A stretch of DNA of 64,000 bases from Tethya wilhelma (taxonomy: Eukaryota; Porifera; Demospongiae; Tethyida; Tethyidae), in the NCBI GenBank assembly GCA_964030475.1, contig CAXIPT010000002.1, forward strand, positions 18,706,250 through 18,770,249, in the 5' to 3' direction. A program made the position numbers and the translations under genes. Position 1 is the stretch's first letter, and each line of letters begins with the position of its first letter. The notes under the pieces are model-generated. The model was given only the letters and a program-made list of their open reading frames with translations, was not told where the DNA came from and searched no databases. Of this stretch, positions 54,225 to 64,000 are shown piece by piece.

Positions 54225-55465
54225 ATGTGCGCAGACAGGAGTGTAAGTTACACGTAATTTTTGTGACATCTGACCATTTGTAGTCCCTCAGTTGTTGCTT
54301 TTATTATTGCAGGATGCAGCTGGGGATGAAGACATACCATTCAAAGATTGGGTACTTGAGGAGGAGACTGAACTGAGGCTGGAAGTGAGGGATGATGCCA
54401 CCATTGAAATTCAGGTACACTGCTTTTACAATGAAATTTCCAAATACAAGCATCCCAAATTTCTTTTCATTCACATATATACATAGCTGATGTCTGGTAG
54501 TGCTGAAGTGTTTGGTGCAGAATTGGCTAAGAGTAAAGCTTATGTCCTTGCCACTAGGTCTAAAATTGCTGTCTATACTTGGTATGGCTGTACACTGAGA
54601 ATATCCTTATTGTTGAATTACTTGTGTCACTGTGTGCGTTTTAAGTAAGCTGTGTGGATGTTTTTAGTTTAGAATGTTTCATTTCTCAAAAATAACCAAA
54701 TTATTCCCTAACCACTGTGTGTAAGTGCGTGGTGTTCCCCTAGTGACTTACATCTCACACGAGACACCCATGATAATGTACCTCAATGCACACATCGCAA
54801 TTGATCAACTGAGACACAGAAACATTTCAGAGGGGAAGGTCGGTGCTAAGGTGAGCCAAGATTGAGAGAAAGGCCCTCCTTGCTTGCTGTCTCTTTAGCT
54901 TATCAGCACCCCACTCCCTCTCTCTCTCTCTCTCTCTGTTCAGGTGATGGTGGTAGGTCCTACTGATGTGGGAAAGAGCACTGTGTGTAAGATTTTGATC
55001 AACTATGCTGTCAAAATGGGTCGACAACCTTGTTATGTTGACATCGATGTTGGACAGGTGAATTGTCTTGAAATGTCCTTTCTCACAGCATACTTTGTGC
55101 ATGCACAAATGTATGTATATGGATACATGAATGTACATGGATACACTTGTATAATTTTCCCATTGTGTTTCATTTGTAGTACTCACCTTCTCCCATCCAG
55201 GGTAGCATCTCTCTGCCTGGTACTGTTGGTGTTCTTCCTGTCGAGAGGCCTTGTGACATTGAGATAGGAGAGTTCTCAAAGAGAGCCTCCCTTGTGTATC
55301 ACTATGGCCACTCCAGTCCGGGACCCAACATTAAACTATACAACACATTGGTGGACTCACTGGTGGATATGTTTCAACAGAGGTGCAGTGCCAGTCCAAA
55401 GAGTAAGGGAAACAACTTGAGTCAGTTTATTTGTAAATTTTAGCTTTCAGTGTTTTTTTGTTTTG

Positions 55466-55516
<51 letters not shown>

Positions 55517-56864
55517 TCTTGTATGTTGTCTTGTTTTCAAATTCCTCAGCAAAGGCTGGAGGGTGTGTGATCAATACTTGTGGATGGGTTGATGGAGCTG
55601 GCTACAAGGTGCTTCTGTATGCAGCTCAAGCTTTTGAAGGTAATGTGTATTCACTTTTTTTGCTTGAAAATGTTATTCATCACGCATGGAGGTGCCAAGA
55701 AGTTTGATTTATCATTGAGAGGCCTGTTATGATTTCAAGTACACAATAGTATAGTTCATTCCACAGTGGTATTGTGGTGGTTTGATTTGCCAGCTTTATT
55801 TAGTACTCTCTTTTTGTTGTTGTGCAGTTGATGTGGTGCTCGTCTTGGACCACGAGAGACTTTATAATGACCTGCAGAGAGAGTTGCCAAAGTCTACACA
55901 CATTGTCCCTCTACCTAAGTCAGGCGGGGTAAGCGTATTGTGATTCATCTTAATGGACTACCAGGTTGAATAACCATTAATGAATGCAGTGCGTGCCTCT
56001 AGAACCTGAAAGTTCATCACTGTTTTGTCTTTGTGTGAAACAGAAGAATGTTTATAATATGTGGAGCATTACCACTTTAGTATGTGCCTTCTTTTAGGGG
56101 CTCTGTTTGAGATGGTCTTGGAATGTTGTAATCATGTTTTGCAGACAATACTTGTGGTGTTGTTATGTAAGATGAACCACGTGCTGCAGGTTGTTGTTCG
56201 AAGTCGTGAATTCAGGAAGCAGAGTCGTAGTGAGGTGGTCAGGGAGTACTTCTACGGGAAGAAACCTCACAACTTGTACCCTTTCTCCTTCGATGTCCCC
56301 TTCTCTGAGGTCACAATCTTCAAGATCGGAGGTACATATCTTAGCTAGCTTGTTCCTATCAGTGTGTGTGCATCATAACCTCATACCACTGTTTTCTCGG
56401 ATACAAGAATGTTCTCTTGTCCCACTGTCTCACAGCTCCCTCAGTGCCAGAGTCAGCTCTGCCCATAGGCATGGAGAAAGAAGACGGCAGCACTCACTTG
56501 ATACCAGTACAACCAGGTTAGTACCATTTTGCATGCAGACATTCTTGTTCAAGTTTTTATTTCTCTTCTCTGTATACTGTTAGATCGTGAGCTGGTCAAC
56601 AGTATCCTCAGTTTGAGCATGGCTACTTCTCAAGAAGAAGACCTTGTCAAGACTTGCAGTGCTGGATTTATATGTGTGTAAGTGACGTCAATCTGTTTGG
56701 TTCACTCATACAAACTGTGTGACCATTAATGATGCCACTGTGTGCAATGCAGGACAGCTGTTGATGTCGAGAAAGAAGTGCTTACTCTGCTTTCTCCAGC
56801 TCCTTACCCCCTTCCAAGAAAGTTCCTTCTCTTGAGTGATATCAAGTTTGTGGACCTGAGATGA
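54225..56864 (+). CDS. CLP1: Polyribonucleotide 5'-hydroxyl-kinase
   Basis: RNA 5'-OH kinase found with the tRNA splicing endonuclease and in pre-mRNA cleavage factor II. Modelled at 431 residues (human 425) from exons 54225-54242, 54313-54414, 54487-54600, 54725-54850, 54944-55057, 55201-55402, 55550-55639, 55828-55928, 56190-56331, 56436-56516, 56584-56677 and 56753-56864. The N-terminal domain shows EETELRLEV and [11 protein letters not shown]. The P-loop is GPTDVGKST (about 125-133), followed by [16 protein letters not shown]. Further landmarks are [55 protein letters not shown], and a C-terminal domain ending [24 protein letters not shown]. The six-codon first exon is the least certain part. 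Intron 3 looks U12-type (see 54601-54724). It stands head-to-head with ANGEL. Confidence 0.94.
54601..54724 (+). other. CLP1: Probable U12-type intron of CLP1, apparent AT-AA ends
   Basis: The exon ending in codons for GCTLR is followed by ATATCCTTA, the AT-AC class donor consensus. A branch-site match TTCCCTAAC lies at 54704-54712, its A about 13 bases from the inferred end. The next exon must start in frame at GTGCGTGGTGTTCCC to give [19 protein letters not shown], which has the same length as the human CLP1 segment. That places the 3' end at an AA dinucleotide. An AC three bases after the branch A, or the AG one base later, breaks the frame. U12-type introns with AT-AA ends are rare but known; a base error or local variant is also possible. 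Confidence 0.7.
54921..54937. repeat. (CT)n tract as polypyrimidine tract
   Basis: Short CT repeat directly before the acceptor of CLP1 exon 5. Confidence 0.8.
55469..55515. repeat. (GT)n microsatellite
   Basis: GT tract in CLP1 intron 6. Confidence 0.9.
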
Positions 56865-57528
56865 CTCAGATGACATACATACATATCAGAATAGACTGTG
56901 CAGTGATATTGCTATGCCATCATTCTCAAATTATGTGCACTCCGTTGCTCTTCACGTTCTTCTCCAATCATTCTCTCTATAATTTACAATAAGGTTTTGT
57001 ACTTTTATTTATGCTTTTTATAACACACAATCAGATCCAGTAGATCTAGCTATGACTTTGCATGCTTGTTTCTGGCTGCTAAAATTAATGTGTATGGATT
57101 GAGTGTTGTCTCTTGCTTGAAAGGCATGCATGGCTGAAAATTATAGTGGGTGGGGTTACCCCGCCCAATTCTGTAGTAACCTTGTGTGTTGGGAGACTGC
57201 CAGATTTTCAAGTGGCTATTCCGAGGATAACAATGCTAGGTAAGGAAATATGCCGAGGCTGTAACATTGGGTGGGTACACTATAGGGCATAGTTTAACAA
57301 TGAAAACGCGCTAGCTGTACGGGAGAGAGTTGAAAATGAGGTAGGAATTCTTAAAAATTTGTAATTTTCTGACTGTTGTCCACCCCTTCAGATTGTAATG
57401 ATAGATAGTGCCCTCTATTTTTTATTTCCCTATCACTAGTATTGGTATACAATTGTATATATCATATTACACATTGTGATGTGATGTAAACATGGAAGCT
57501 CTTCATTCTTTCGATATCCTTCAGGGTG
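56865..57528. other. Intergenic CLP1-GALNT
   Basis: CLP1 3' flank and GALNT upstream region. No exon recognised. A short stretch of GC-richer sequence near 57120-57180 has no assigned role. Confidence 0.5.
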
Positions 57529-57817
57529 ATGCGTTGTCACTATAAGAGATTGGCTGCCATCAGTGTGGTGACTGTGACTCTCTCACTCTCACTCTTCTTC
57601 ATTGCACATCACAGAAACTTGATAGCCGCAAAGAAGGTTGTACCCAGGGTGTTGACCATCAAGGACAAGATAGAAACAGAACTCAGCAAGTGAGTGTTGA
57701 AGAATTTAAGATCCACTTGAGAAATACCCACATATCGGCTTATTGGCATATTTTGATTAAATATCTGTTTCTGAAAATGTATCTAAACATATTAAGTGAT
57801 TGATTTTCTCATAAATA

Positions 57818-57860
<43 letters not shown>

Positions 57861-59949
57861 GTGTTTGTGTAGGAAGTGGGGCTTGAGTCTTGAGCCTCAG
57901 TCTGAAGAGGACAAAGAAGAAGACAGAGTGGGCTTTCAAAAGAATGGCTTCAGTCAGTTTCGAAGCGATAGGATCCCTCTGGACAGGGATGTCCCGGACA
58001 CAAGACACTCAAAGTGAGCAGCAGTTGTAGCCAGTTCCTGAGGGGGGGCAAGGGAAAGGAAACAGTGGCTTCTTTCTTGTAGGCTCACTGTTTGAAAGTG
58101 TGGAAAGACCACAAGTACCTGGTTGGAAGGTTGTAGGCAACAACAGCTTTACAGATTCTGCATGTATTTCTTGTTATGGAATCCACCAATAAAATTATGA
58201 TGGATAATCATTATTGTGGTTTCTAGCAATGCTGAGTTTATTTACATGCTTGCCAAAAAAAATGAAACACTCACACTTGAGGGAATGTCACACATATAAT
58301 ATCCTATCTCCCCACTTCACCTTAACCATATGCCTTGACACAGTGGTTTTAATAATTATTGACATCCATTTGTAATGGTTCCATGATTATGGATATTCCC
58401 ACTTGTTGTTCTGTTGGCTGTTAGGTGCACCAGACGCTCCTACAACATCGAGGAGCTACCCACAGCGTCCGTGGTGATCATATTCCGTAATGAAGCTCTT
58501 ACTGTTCTCCTCCGCACTGTGACCAGCGTCATCAATAGGACCCCAGAGAGACTTCTGAAGGAGATCATCCTGGTGGACGATTTCAGTGATCATGGTAGGA
58601 CGGAGGGNGATGTTGTCGATGACCGGACAAACAACAGTCCTCCTGTTGCGATGGATCCTCTCGAGGAGAGGCTCCGCCCACTGTCGGTTACACTCACTCT
58701 TATGTGTACGTACATTCACTTGTATTTGAAAAATGAAATGATTCTCAGGGGAAAAAACAACAACAATCTCTCACTCTCATGTACGTACATTCATACTACA
58801 TTGTCACCACACACACACACCCTGTCCTTCAGAGGACCTGAAGCAGACTCTTGACGACTGGATCTCACCTCAACCAAAGCTACAGATTGTCCGTCTCGAA
58901 AAGAGAGAGGGTCTAATCCGTGCTCGCTCTGCCGGTGCCGATGTAGCAACGGGAGATGTGATCGTATTCTTGGACTCCCACTGTGAGTGTAACCGACAGT
59001 GGGCGGAGCCTCTCCTCGAGAGGATCCATCGCAACAGGAGGACTGTTGTTTGTCCGGTCATCGACAACATCAACTTCAAGACACTCAAGTACAATGGTGG
59101 ACGTGGCGATGTTGGCAACAGAGGGGGCTTTAATTGGGGACTAGTGTTCAAGTGGAGAAAACTACCAAAGTATGAGAAGGAGAGAAGAGAGGGTGATCCA
59201 ACAAGGTAAGGTAGCATGGACACACACTCGTCTCTTTGTGTCTTTGAGCTAGATATCCTTTGCGCAAAAATGAACCAAAGTAGCTAGAGACAATAGTTGG
59301 CCATTTTGAAAGCATTGAATGGTCAGGATATATTTGAGACTACATGCTGCACTGTAGACCTATACATAGAGTCACATATATAGTCATTGTGTACTTTGAA
59401 AGCATTGTTATCGGCAATGCACCATTGAGTTTGAGTAACAAATTACTCATGTGTAATCAGTAATGTATGTAGCTGATAAGAGCTGGTCCTATTGAGTGTG
59501 TATTCCCTAATCACTTAACGAACTCATAAAGAATGGAGTCTACTCCTTTGAGTTTCAATTATAATTACTGGTGGAAGTTTTTTGTTTCTTTTTTCTCTCT
59601 ACCTGTAGAGAAGTGAAGTCGCCAACAATGGCTGGAGGTCTGTTTGCTATTGAGAGGAACTATTTTTTTGAGATTGGAGCCTACGATCCTGGAATGGAAA
59701 TATGGGGAGGAGAGAACTTGGAGATCTCATTCCGAGTACGTGTGATAGCATGTATCAACACAGTACATACCAGTAGAGACTCTTGACTAGTGAAGTTTTC
59801 ATACTTCTATATCATTGCAAAAACATATCTAAGACCTTAGTACATACATTTAAGTACTGTCACACCCACACCCACATACATTCACACACCCACACACCCA
59901 CATACCCACATACCCACACACCTACACATCCAGTGGGGCCACACACATA

Positions 59950-60005
<56 letters not shown>

Positions 60006-60752
60006 TTTGGATGTGCGGAGGTGAGCTAGAAATCATTCCGTGCTCCCACGTTGGACACATCTATCGTGAGAGGAACCCCAACACCTTCCCTGGAGGAGTC
60101 ACCAGCACCCTCGCCAGAAACAACCTCCGACTGATCGAGGTTTGGATGGACGACTACAAAGAATACTACTACCAGAGGAGACCTGACCTGAGGCAGGCCA
60201 ACTACGGTGACATCACTGAGAGAGTGGAGCTGAGAAAGAGACTCAACTGTAAATCGTTCAAGTGGTACTTGGAGACCGTCTATCCTGAGCTTCCACTCCC
60301 CGATGAAAACTTGTGGCATGCTGGATCAGTAAGCACTGCTAGAGTTTTTTGTTTAACTGATGTCATTTCCAGGCTGTACTTTTTTGTTTTTTATTTGTTT
60401 GTTCGTAATGGAGGGGCCTGTTTGGGATGAGGCCATGATACCTTTTCGTTGTGGATAGAATGAGAGTCTGTTGTTGCTTGTTTAATATAGGTGTACATGT
60501 TTGATATGCAGTGTATGTGATATTAATTTCATTTTTCTTACAGCTTAGAAACCCTGGAACCAATCGATGTCTTGATACTCTAGGGCACCGAGAAGGAAAG
60601 CAAGTGGGAGCATATGCTTGTCATGGACATGGAGTCAACCAGGTGAGGTGGTCTAGTGAGGCCGTTGATCATGGCAGGTTGAAGTGTCGATAATGGGATT
60701 AAGTTTCAATCTGAGGTTGCTATATTATAATGAAGGAAGTGATACTGTTTGT

Positions 60753-60837
<85 letters not shown>

Positions 60838-61262
60838 CCTCCTCCCTCAATCTCTAGGAGTTTGGCTTCACCGATCTCGATCAGATTGTGTTTGAAGATG
60901 ACCTGTGCCTTGATGTGCCACGCAATGCCCCTAACACCAAGGTGGATATCCAGATCTGTCACTTCATGGGAGGCAACCAGAAATGGATCTACGATAACTC
61001 AGTATGTTCTTATGAGTAAAAATTATGTTAGTGCTGATCTTCGATGAAAGTGTATAGATATTACTTGAATCCACACTGTTCACACTCACTCGTGCACCAC
61101 ATACAGACCCATCTCATGAAACATGCTCCCTCTGGCAACTGTCTTGAATTAGTTGAAGATGGCAAAGCGGTTGTTGCTAACAAGTGCAATGGTTCTCCCC
61201 ACCAAGAGTGGGTCTGGAGTAGACACTATAAACCCAAGAGAAAGAAGAGAGATTGGTTTTAA
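57529..61262 (+). CDS. Polypeptide N-acetylgalactosaminyltransferase
   Basis: Golgi type II glycosyltransferase that starts mucin-type O-glycosylation by adding GalNAc to Ser/Thr. Modelled at 564 residues from exons 57529-57689, 57873-58013, 58425-58594, 58833-59205, 59609-59735, 60005-60328, 60544-60642, 60858-61001 and 61107-61262. A short cytoplasmic start (MRCHYKR) precedes a signal anchor about 8-28 ([19 protein letters not shown]). The GT-A catalytic domain shows [50 protein letters not shown] with the metal-binding DSH, the family segment [13 protein letters not shown], and [21 protein letters not shown]-terminal ricin-type beta-trefoil follows ([30 protein letters not shown]). The family number (GALNT1/13-like or other) is not resolved. 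Several exons are preceded by (CT)n or (CA)n tracts. An inverted copy of part of exon 4 lies in intron 3. Confidence 0.93.
57822..57857. repeat. (CT)n tract before GALNT exon 2
   Basis: CT dinucleotide tract ending 15 bases before the acceptor of GALNT exon 2. Confidence 0.9.
58609..58697 (-). repeat. Inverted 89-bp copy of GALNT exon 4 segment
   Basis: Bases 58609-58697 are the exact reverse complement of 58983-59071, a coding part of GALNT exon 4. The copy lies in intron 3 and begins right after an unresolved base at 58608, so an assembly fault is a strong alternative to a real inversion duplication. Confidence 0.9.
59860..60003. repeat. (CCCACA)n/(CA)n tract before GALNT exon 6
   Basis: Degenerate CCCACA repeats pass into a pure CA tract that ends at the splice acceptor of GALNT exon 6 (exon starts at 60005). 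Confidence 0.9.
60761..60832. repeat. (CT)n tract before GALNT exon 8
   Basis: Pure CT repeat of about 36 units ending 25 bases before the acceptor of GALNT exon 8. Confidence 0.9.
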
Positions 61263-61550
61263 CTAGTATAGCAATCTTGTTCATTTTTCATTTCTATTCT
61301 TCTAATTTACTTTGAATGGTATAAAATTCTCTTCTTCTGCTACTCTTCTCAGTTAGAAGTAATTTAGTAATTTATTTTGCACTGCTTTGCACCACATTTT
61401 TGTCATCAATTCTGAATCAGAAATGGTTATCATAATTTTGATCTAATTATCCGAACAGAGCTCTTAAAAGAAATATTTAAATTTCAGTATTTTCCCAAAA
61501 AAACAACTCTGATGCCCCTGGTCTTTTAGACTTGGCAGAACTCGTATAAA

Positions 61551-63940
61551 ATGACGAGCTCAGTTTCCCCCACACAGGTCTCTGCTGCCCTTTCGTCTCT
61601 TTCTTCCATCAGTGCAAGTATCAAGGCTGCAGACAGTGGAGAAGTAAGTGGATCAGAGGGAGTCTGCTTGATATGTTTTTGAAAGTTTCTTGTGCTTGAA
61701 ACAAGTCTTATAAGTCTTGGGCTTGATGTATTAGTCAAAGATGTACACAGTAAATTGTATAAGAACCTGGTGTAAATTATCAACATGCATGACTAGTTTG
61801 TTAATTCATCTACCTGTCTATATCATGATTCATCTTGCCTCTTGCAGCTGACATTTGAAGATGACATCCCTGTCTTGGAGACTCAGCCCAACTTGGAGGA
61901 CATCATGAATGAGGTAGCTTACAGTTCCAAACATAAATTTTGAGTAGTTTATTCTTCAAGAAACAGCTGGTGTTTGGCTAGCTGTCTATAATTATATAAA
62001 TTTGCTCGCAATGTTGATGTAACCTTGATGGTTCTTTTGTCAAAATGCAGGATGAGATCTCACTTGATGAACTTGGGATATCATCAGATGTATTGAAAGG
62101 AGAAGACAGCACTCCTGCAAGCTTCGTGGAACAAAAGTGAGGATTCTTTTAATGCTAAGAAGTTTTAACAGTGGTATTGTGACTTGTGTAAGCTGTTGTT
62201 GTTTTGTTTTGATTTGTGTTTTTTGTTGTTGTTATTTTTTCCATAGGCCCAGGTCACAAAGCAGAGTGACTGCCTCTGGTACTGTCGAGGGAGCCATATT
62301 GAGACAAATTGTTTTGAAAGGGATAGCAAACCAACTTTCACAAGCTACAGTGAGTAACGTGCTCATGTTGAATATACATGCCATTGTATGTGTTCTTTGA
62401 ACAATGTTGTCGTTGAGGCAAGCTTCTAGGTAAAAGACAAAATAGATATGCTGTTCAGTTTCACTTTCAGTGAAGCAAAAATAAAAAATAGACATCAATT
62501 GTGTCAGAAATTGTTGCCAGACAGCAAACAGAAATTATTATTCTTTTTATTGTTATGCTTGTAGGTCCACAATGAAGCTGGACTGCCCACTGCTCTGGTA
62601 GGCCATTGTAAAGTAATGTACATGTAATATTTGCAATATGATCTCACAATTCAATCCATCCCAGGCTGTTGGGAAGTACTATGCTATTGGTACCTCACAT
62701 GGAAAAGTCTTGGTGTTCAGTAAGTTGTTGACCCTTTACCAGTTCTTGTGTGTATATAGTATCTGGTACCTAGATACATAATCAAAGAGTGCAATATTAT
62801 ATTTCCCATCCTCAGTCTCTCTGCCCACTGAAAATTATTGATTGTCGACAGAATTTTCCTTGTTAGCCATTTCCTGTGGGCTGGGAGCCTGGGGATGAAG
62901 CTAAATGTCGTAAATTACGACATGAATTAATGTAGTACTGATTTGTGTAGATGATCAGGAGCAGCTGAAGTGTGTTCTCAGTCCTTATCAGAAAGGAATG
63001 GCTGACGTTGATGGTGAGTCCATCGCTCTATAGAAATATTTGTATCACGTGTGTAAAACTTCTCTCCTGGTAGCTGGTCACTATGGAGCTGTTTCAGCTC
63101 TGGACATCAGTGCTGATGGTACAAGGCTTTTGTGTGGGTATGCCAAGGGACTGGTAAGTGTAGACAATATATTGTGTGTGTATGTGTTGATAATAATCCG
63201 TTTCCTTTAGCTCACCCACTGGGATCTAACCAACAGCAAGTGCCTGAGGTTCATGGATGACGTCCATCCTCCTGGCTTTGGTATACTCCATGCAAAGGTA
63301 AAGAAACTAAAATGAGTGCTTGTAAGCAGTGGTATCAATTGCTAACTCTATGAAATGTGAAATCTGTAGCCTCGTTCTCAGGTTCCCCACCTACCTTGCC
63401 TAGATAGGTGGGGAACCTGAGAATGATGCTGTGAAATCCGTAGAGCATTGATGTTCCATTGTGCTGTTATCCATGTGTGCAATAATTTGTTGTGCTTAGT
63501 AACATTAGTATGAATAGCATGACCAATTTAAATGCTATCTTGTGTATTGCATTGTTTGTATTTCAGTTTACTGATGACCCAAACACCATCATCTTTGGCA
63601 ACACTGGAGGCAATGTGTTTGAGGCCAAGTTCAAGTGAGTGATGCATGCACTGGCACACTCACTCAATCACACATGACACTTTACATGTGATTTCTCTCG
63701 TAGACGTACACTTGGTGTGAGGACCTGGATATCTGAGTGTGTGTTTTCAGGATGGTATGTACATTAGTGTATTGCCCATACTTGCCCTATAGAATCATGG
63801 TGCCTTGAGGACCCTATGATTTGTCATTTCATCTATGTAGCCATGGTGAAGCCTTGACTTTTGAACCCCTCCACCTTGAAAACAAAGAGGACTCTCCTCT
63901 AAGAGACTATTCCATTATTGCCGTGGCTACTGTTACCCAG
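61551..63940 (+). CDS. VPS8: Vacuolar protein sorting-associated protein 8, N-terminal part
   Basis: Subunit of the endosomal CORVET tethering complex, with an N-terminal WD40-like beta-propeller. Twelve exons seen: 61551-61643, 61848-61913, 62051-62136, 62247-62349, 62565-62597, 62665-62719, 62951-63013, 63074-63153, 63211-63297, 63567-63634, 63704-63754 and 63841-63940. After an acidic leader comes the family run LKGIANQLSQATVHNEAGLPTALAVG, then IGTSHGKVLVF, HYGAVSALDISADGTRLLCG, AKGLLTHWDL, HPPGFGILHAKFTDDPN, GGNVFEAKFKRTLGVRT and FEPLHLENK. The last exon appears to end at a GC donor (CAG/GCAAGA), because the frame meets a stop two codons later. The gene continues beyond the window. The start MTSSVSPTQ is the first ATG of the exon and is only moderately sure. 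Confidence 0.9.
63370..63428. repeat. Near-perfect foldback in VPS8 intron 9
   Basis: 24-base arms with two mismatches (left CCTCGTTCTCAGGTTCCCCA, right TGGGGAACCTGAGAATGATG) around an 11-base loop. It is the best preserved member of the CCTCGTTCYCAGG foldback group in this window. Confidence 0.85.
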
Positions 63941-64000
63941 GCAAGATAAAAAACATTAGCAATCATCTCTTCAGATGAAGTAGCCTATTGTGATGATGGT

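Noticed and set aside
54716..54726. Standard AC or AG end for the CLP1 U12-type intron
   Set aside because: The AC end gives TGT GTG TAA in frame, and the AG end shifts the frame into a stop after TGC GTG GTG TTC CCC. Neither keeps the CLP1 family sequence.
57517..57528. ATATCCTT-like string just before the GALNT start
   Set aside because: It is not at an exon end and no branch or acceptor pairs with it, so it is not a U12 donor.

Overview
This is a eukaryotic, probably demosponge (Porifera), genomic window of ordinary nuclear DNA. Evidence: spliced genes with mostly short introns (about 50-400 bp) and consistent GT-AG borders, abundant (GT)n/(CT)n microsatellites, a cluster of transmembrane SRCR receptors with short tyrosine-bearing tails, and an Ig-FN3 receptor-kinase-like protein. 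The phylum is an inference; no marker gene fixes it. All gene models were assembled by hand from reading frames, splice sites and similarity to families I recognise. For every complete gene the summed exons give a whole number of codons.

Layout. 1-2081: no gene seen. 2082-5676 (+): receptor-tyrosine-kinase-like protein with a degenerate catalytic site. 6319-28080 (+): TGS1, the trimethylguanosine (snRNA cap) synthase, 16 exons, with a 4.95 kb AT-AC (U12-type) intron that contains a 749-base assembly gap and an 11.2 kb last intron. 29892-31875 (-): SRCR receptor A. 32351-35766 (+): RNPC3, the U11/U12-65K protein of the minor spliceosome. 35986-50311 (-): tandem SRCR cluster (B, C, D, E) with decayed receptor tail exons, a decayed SRCR exon and a decayed copy of the RNPC3 3' end between D and E. 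51032-53898 (-): ANGEL-type 2',3'-cyclic phosphatase/endonuclease-fold protein. 54225-56864 (+): CLP1 RNA 5'-hydroxyl kinase, apparently with a second U12-type intron. 57529-61262 (+): polypeptide N-acetylgalactosaminyltransferase. 61551-63940 and beyond (+): N-terminal part of VPS8, cut by the window edge.

How the genes relate. Four of the genes act in RNA processing: TGS1 (caps U snRNAs), RNPC3 (U12 snRNA binding), and the head-to-head pair ANGEL and CLP1 (both act on RNA ends, as in tRNA splicing). Two of these four seem to carry U12-type introns, so their own expression should depend on the machinery they serve. The second theme is a young, actively rearranging family of SRCR receptors. 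Receptors A and E share almost the same outside part but have unrelated cytoplasmic tails. B, C and E share a tail type with unlike ectodomains. D has lost its membrane and tail exons beside a 583-bp perfect tandem duplication. Several small foldback or TIR elements and an iterated-motif repeat lie in and around this cluster.
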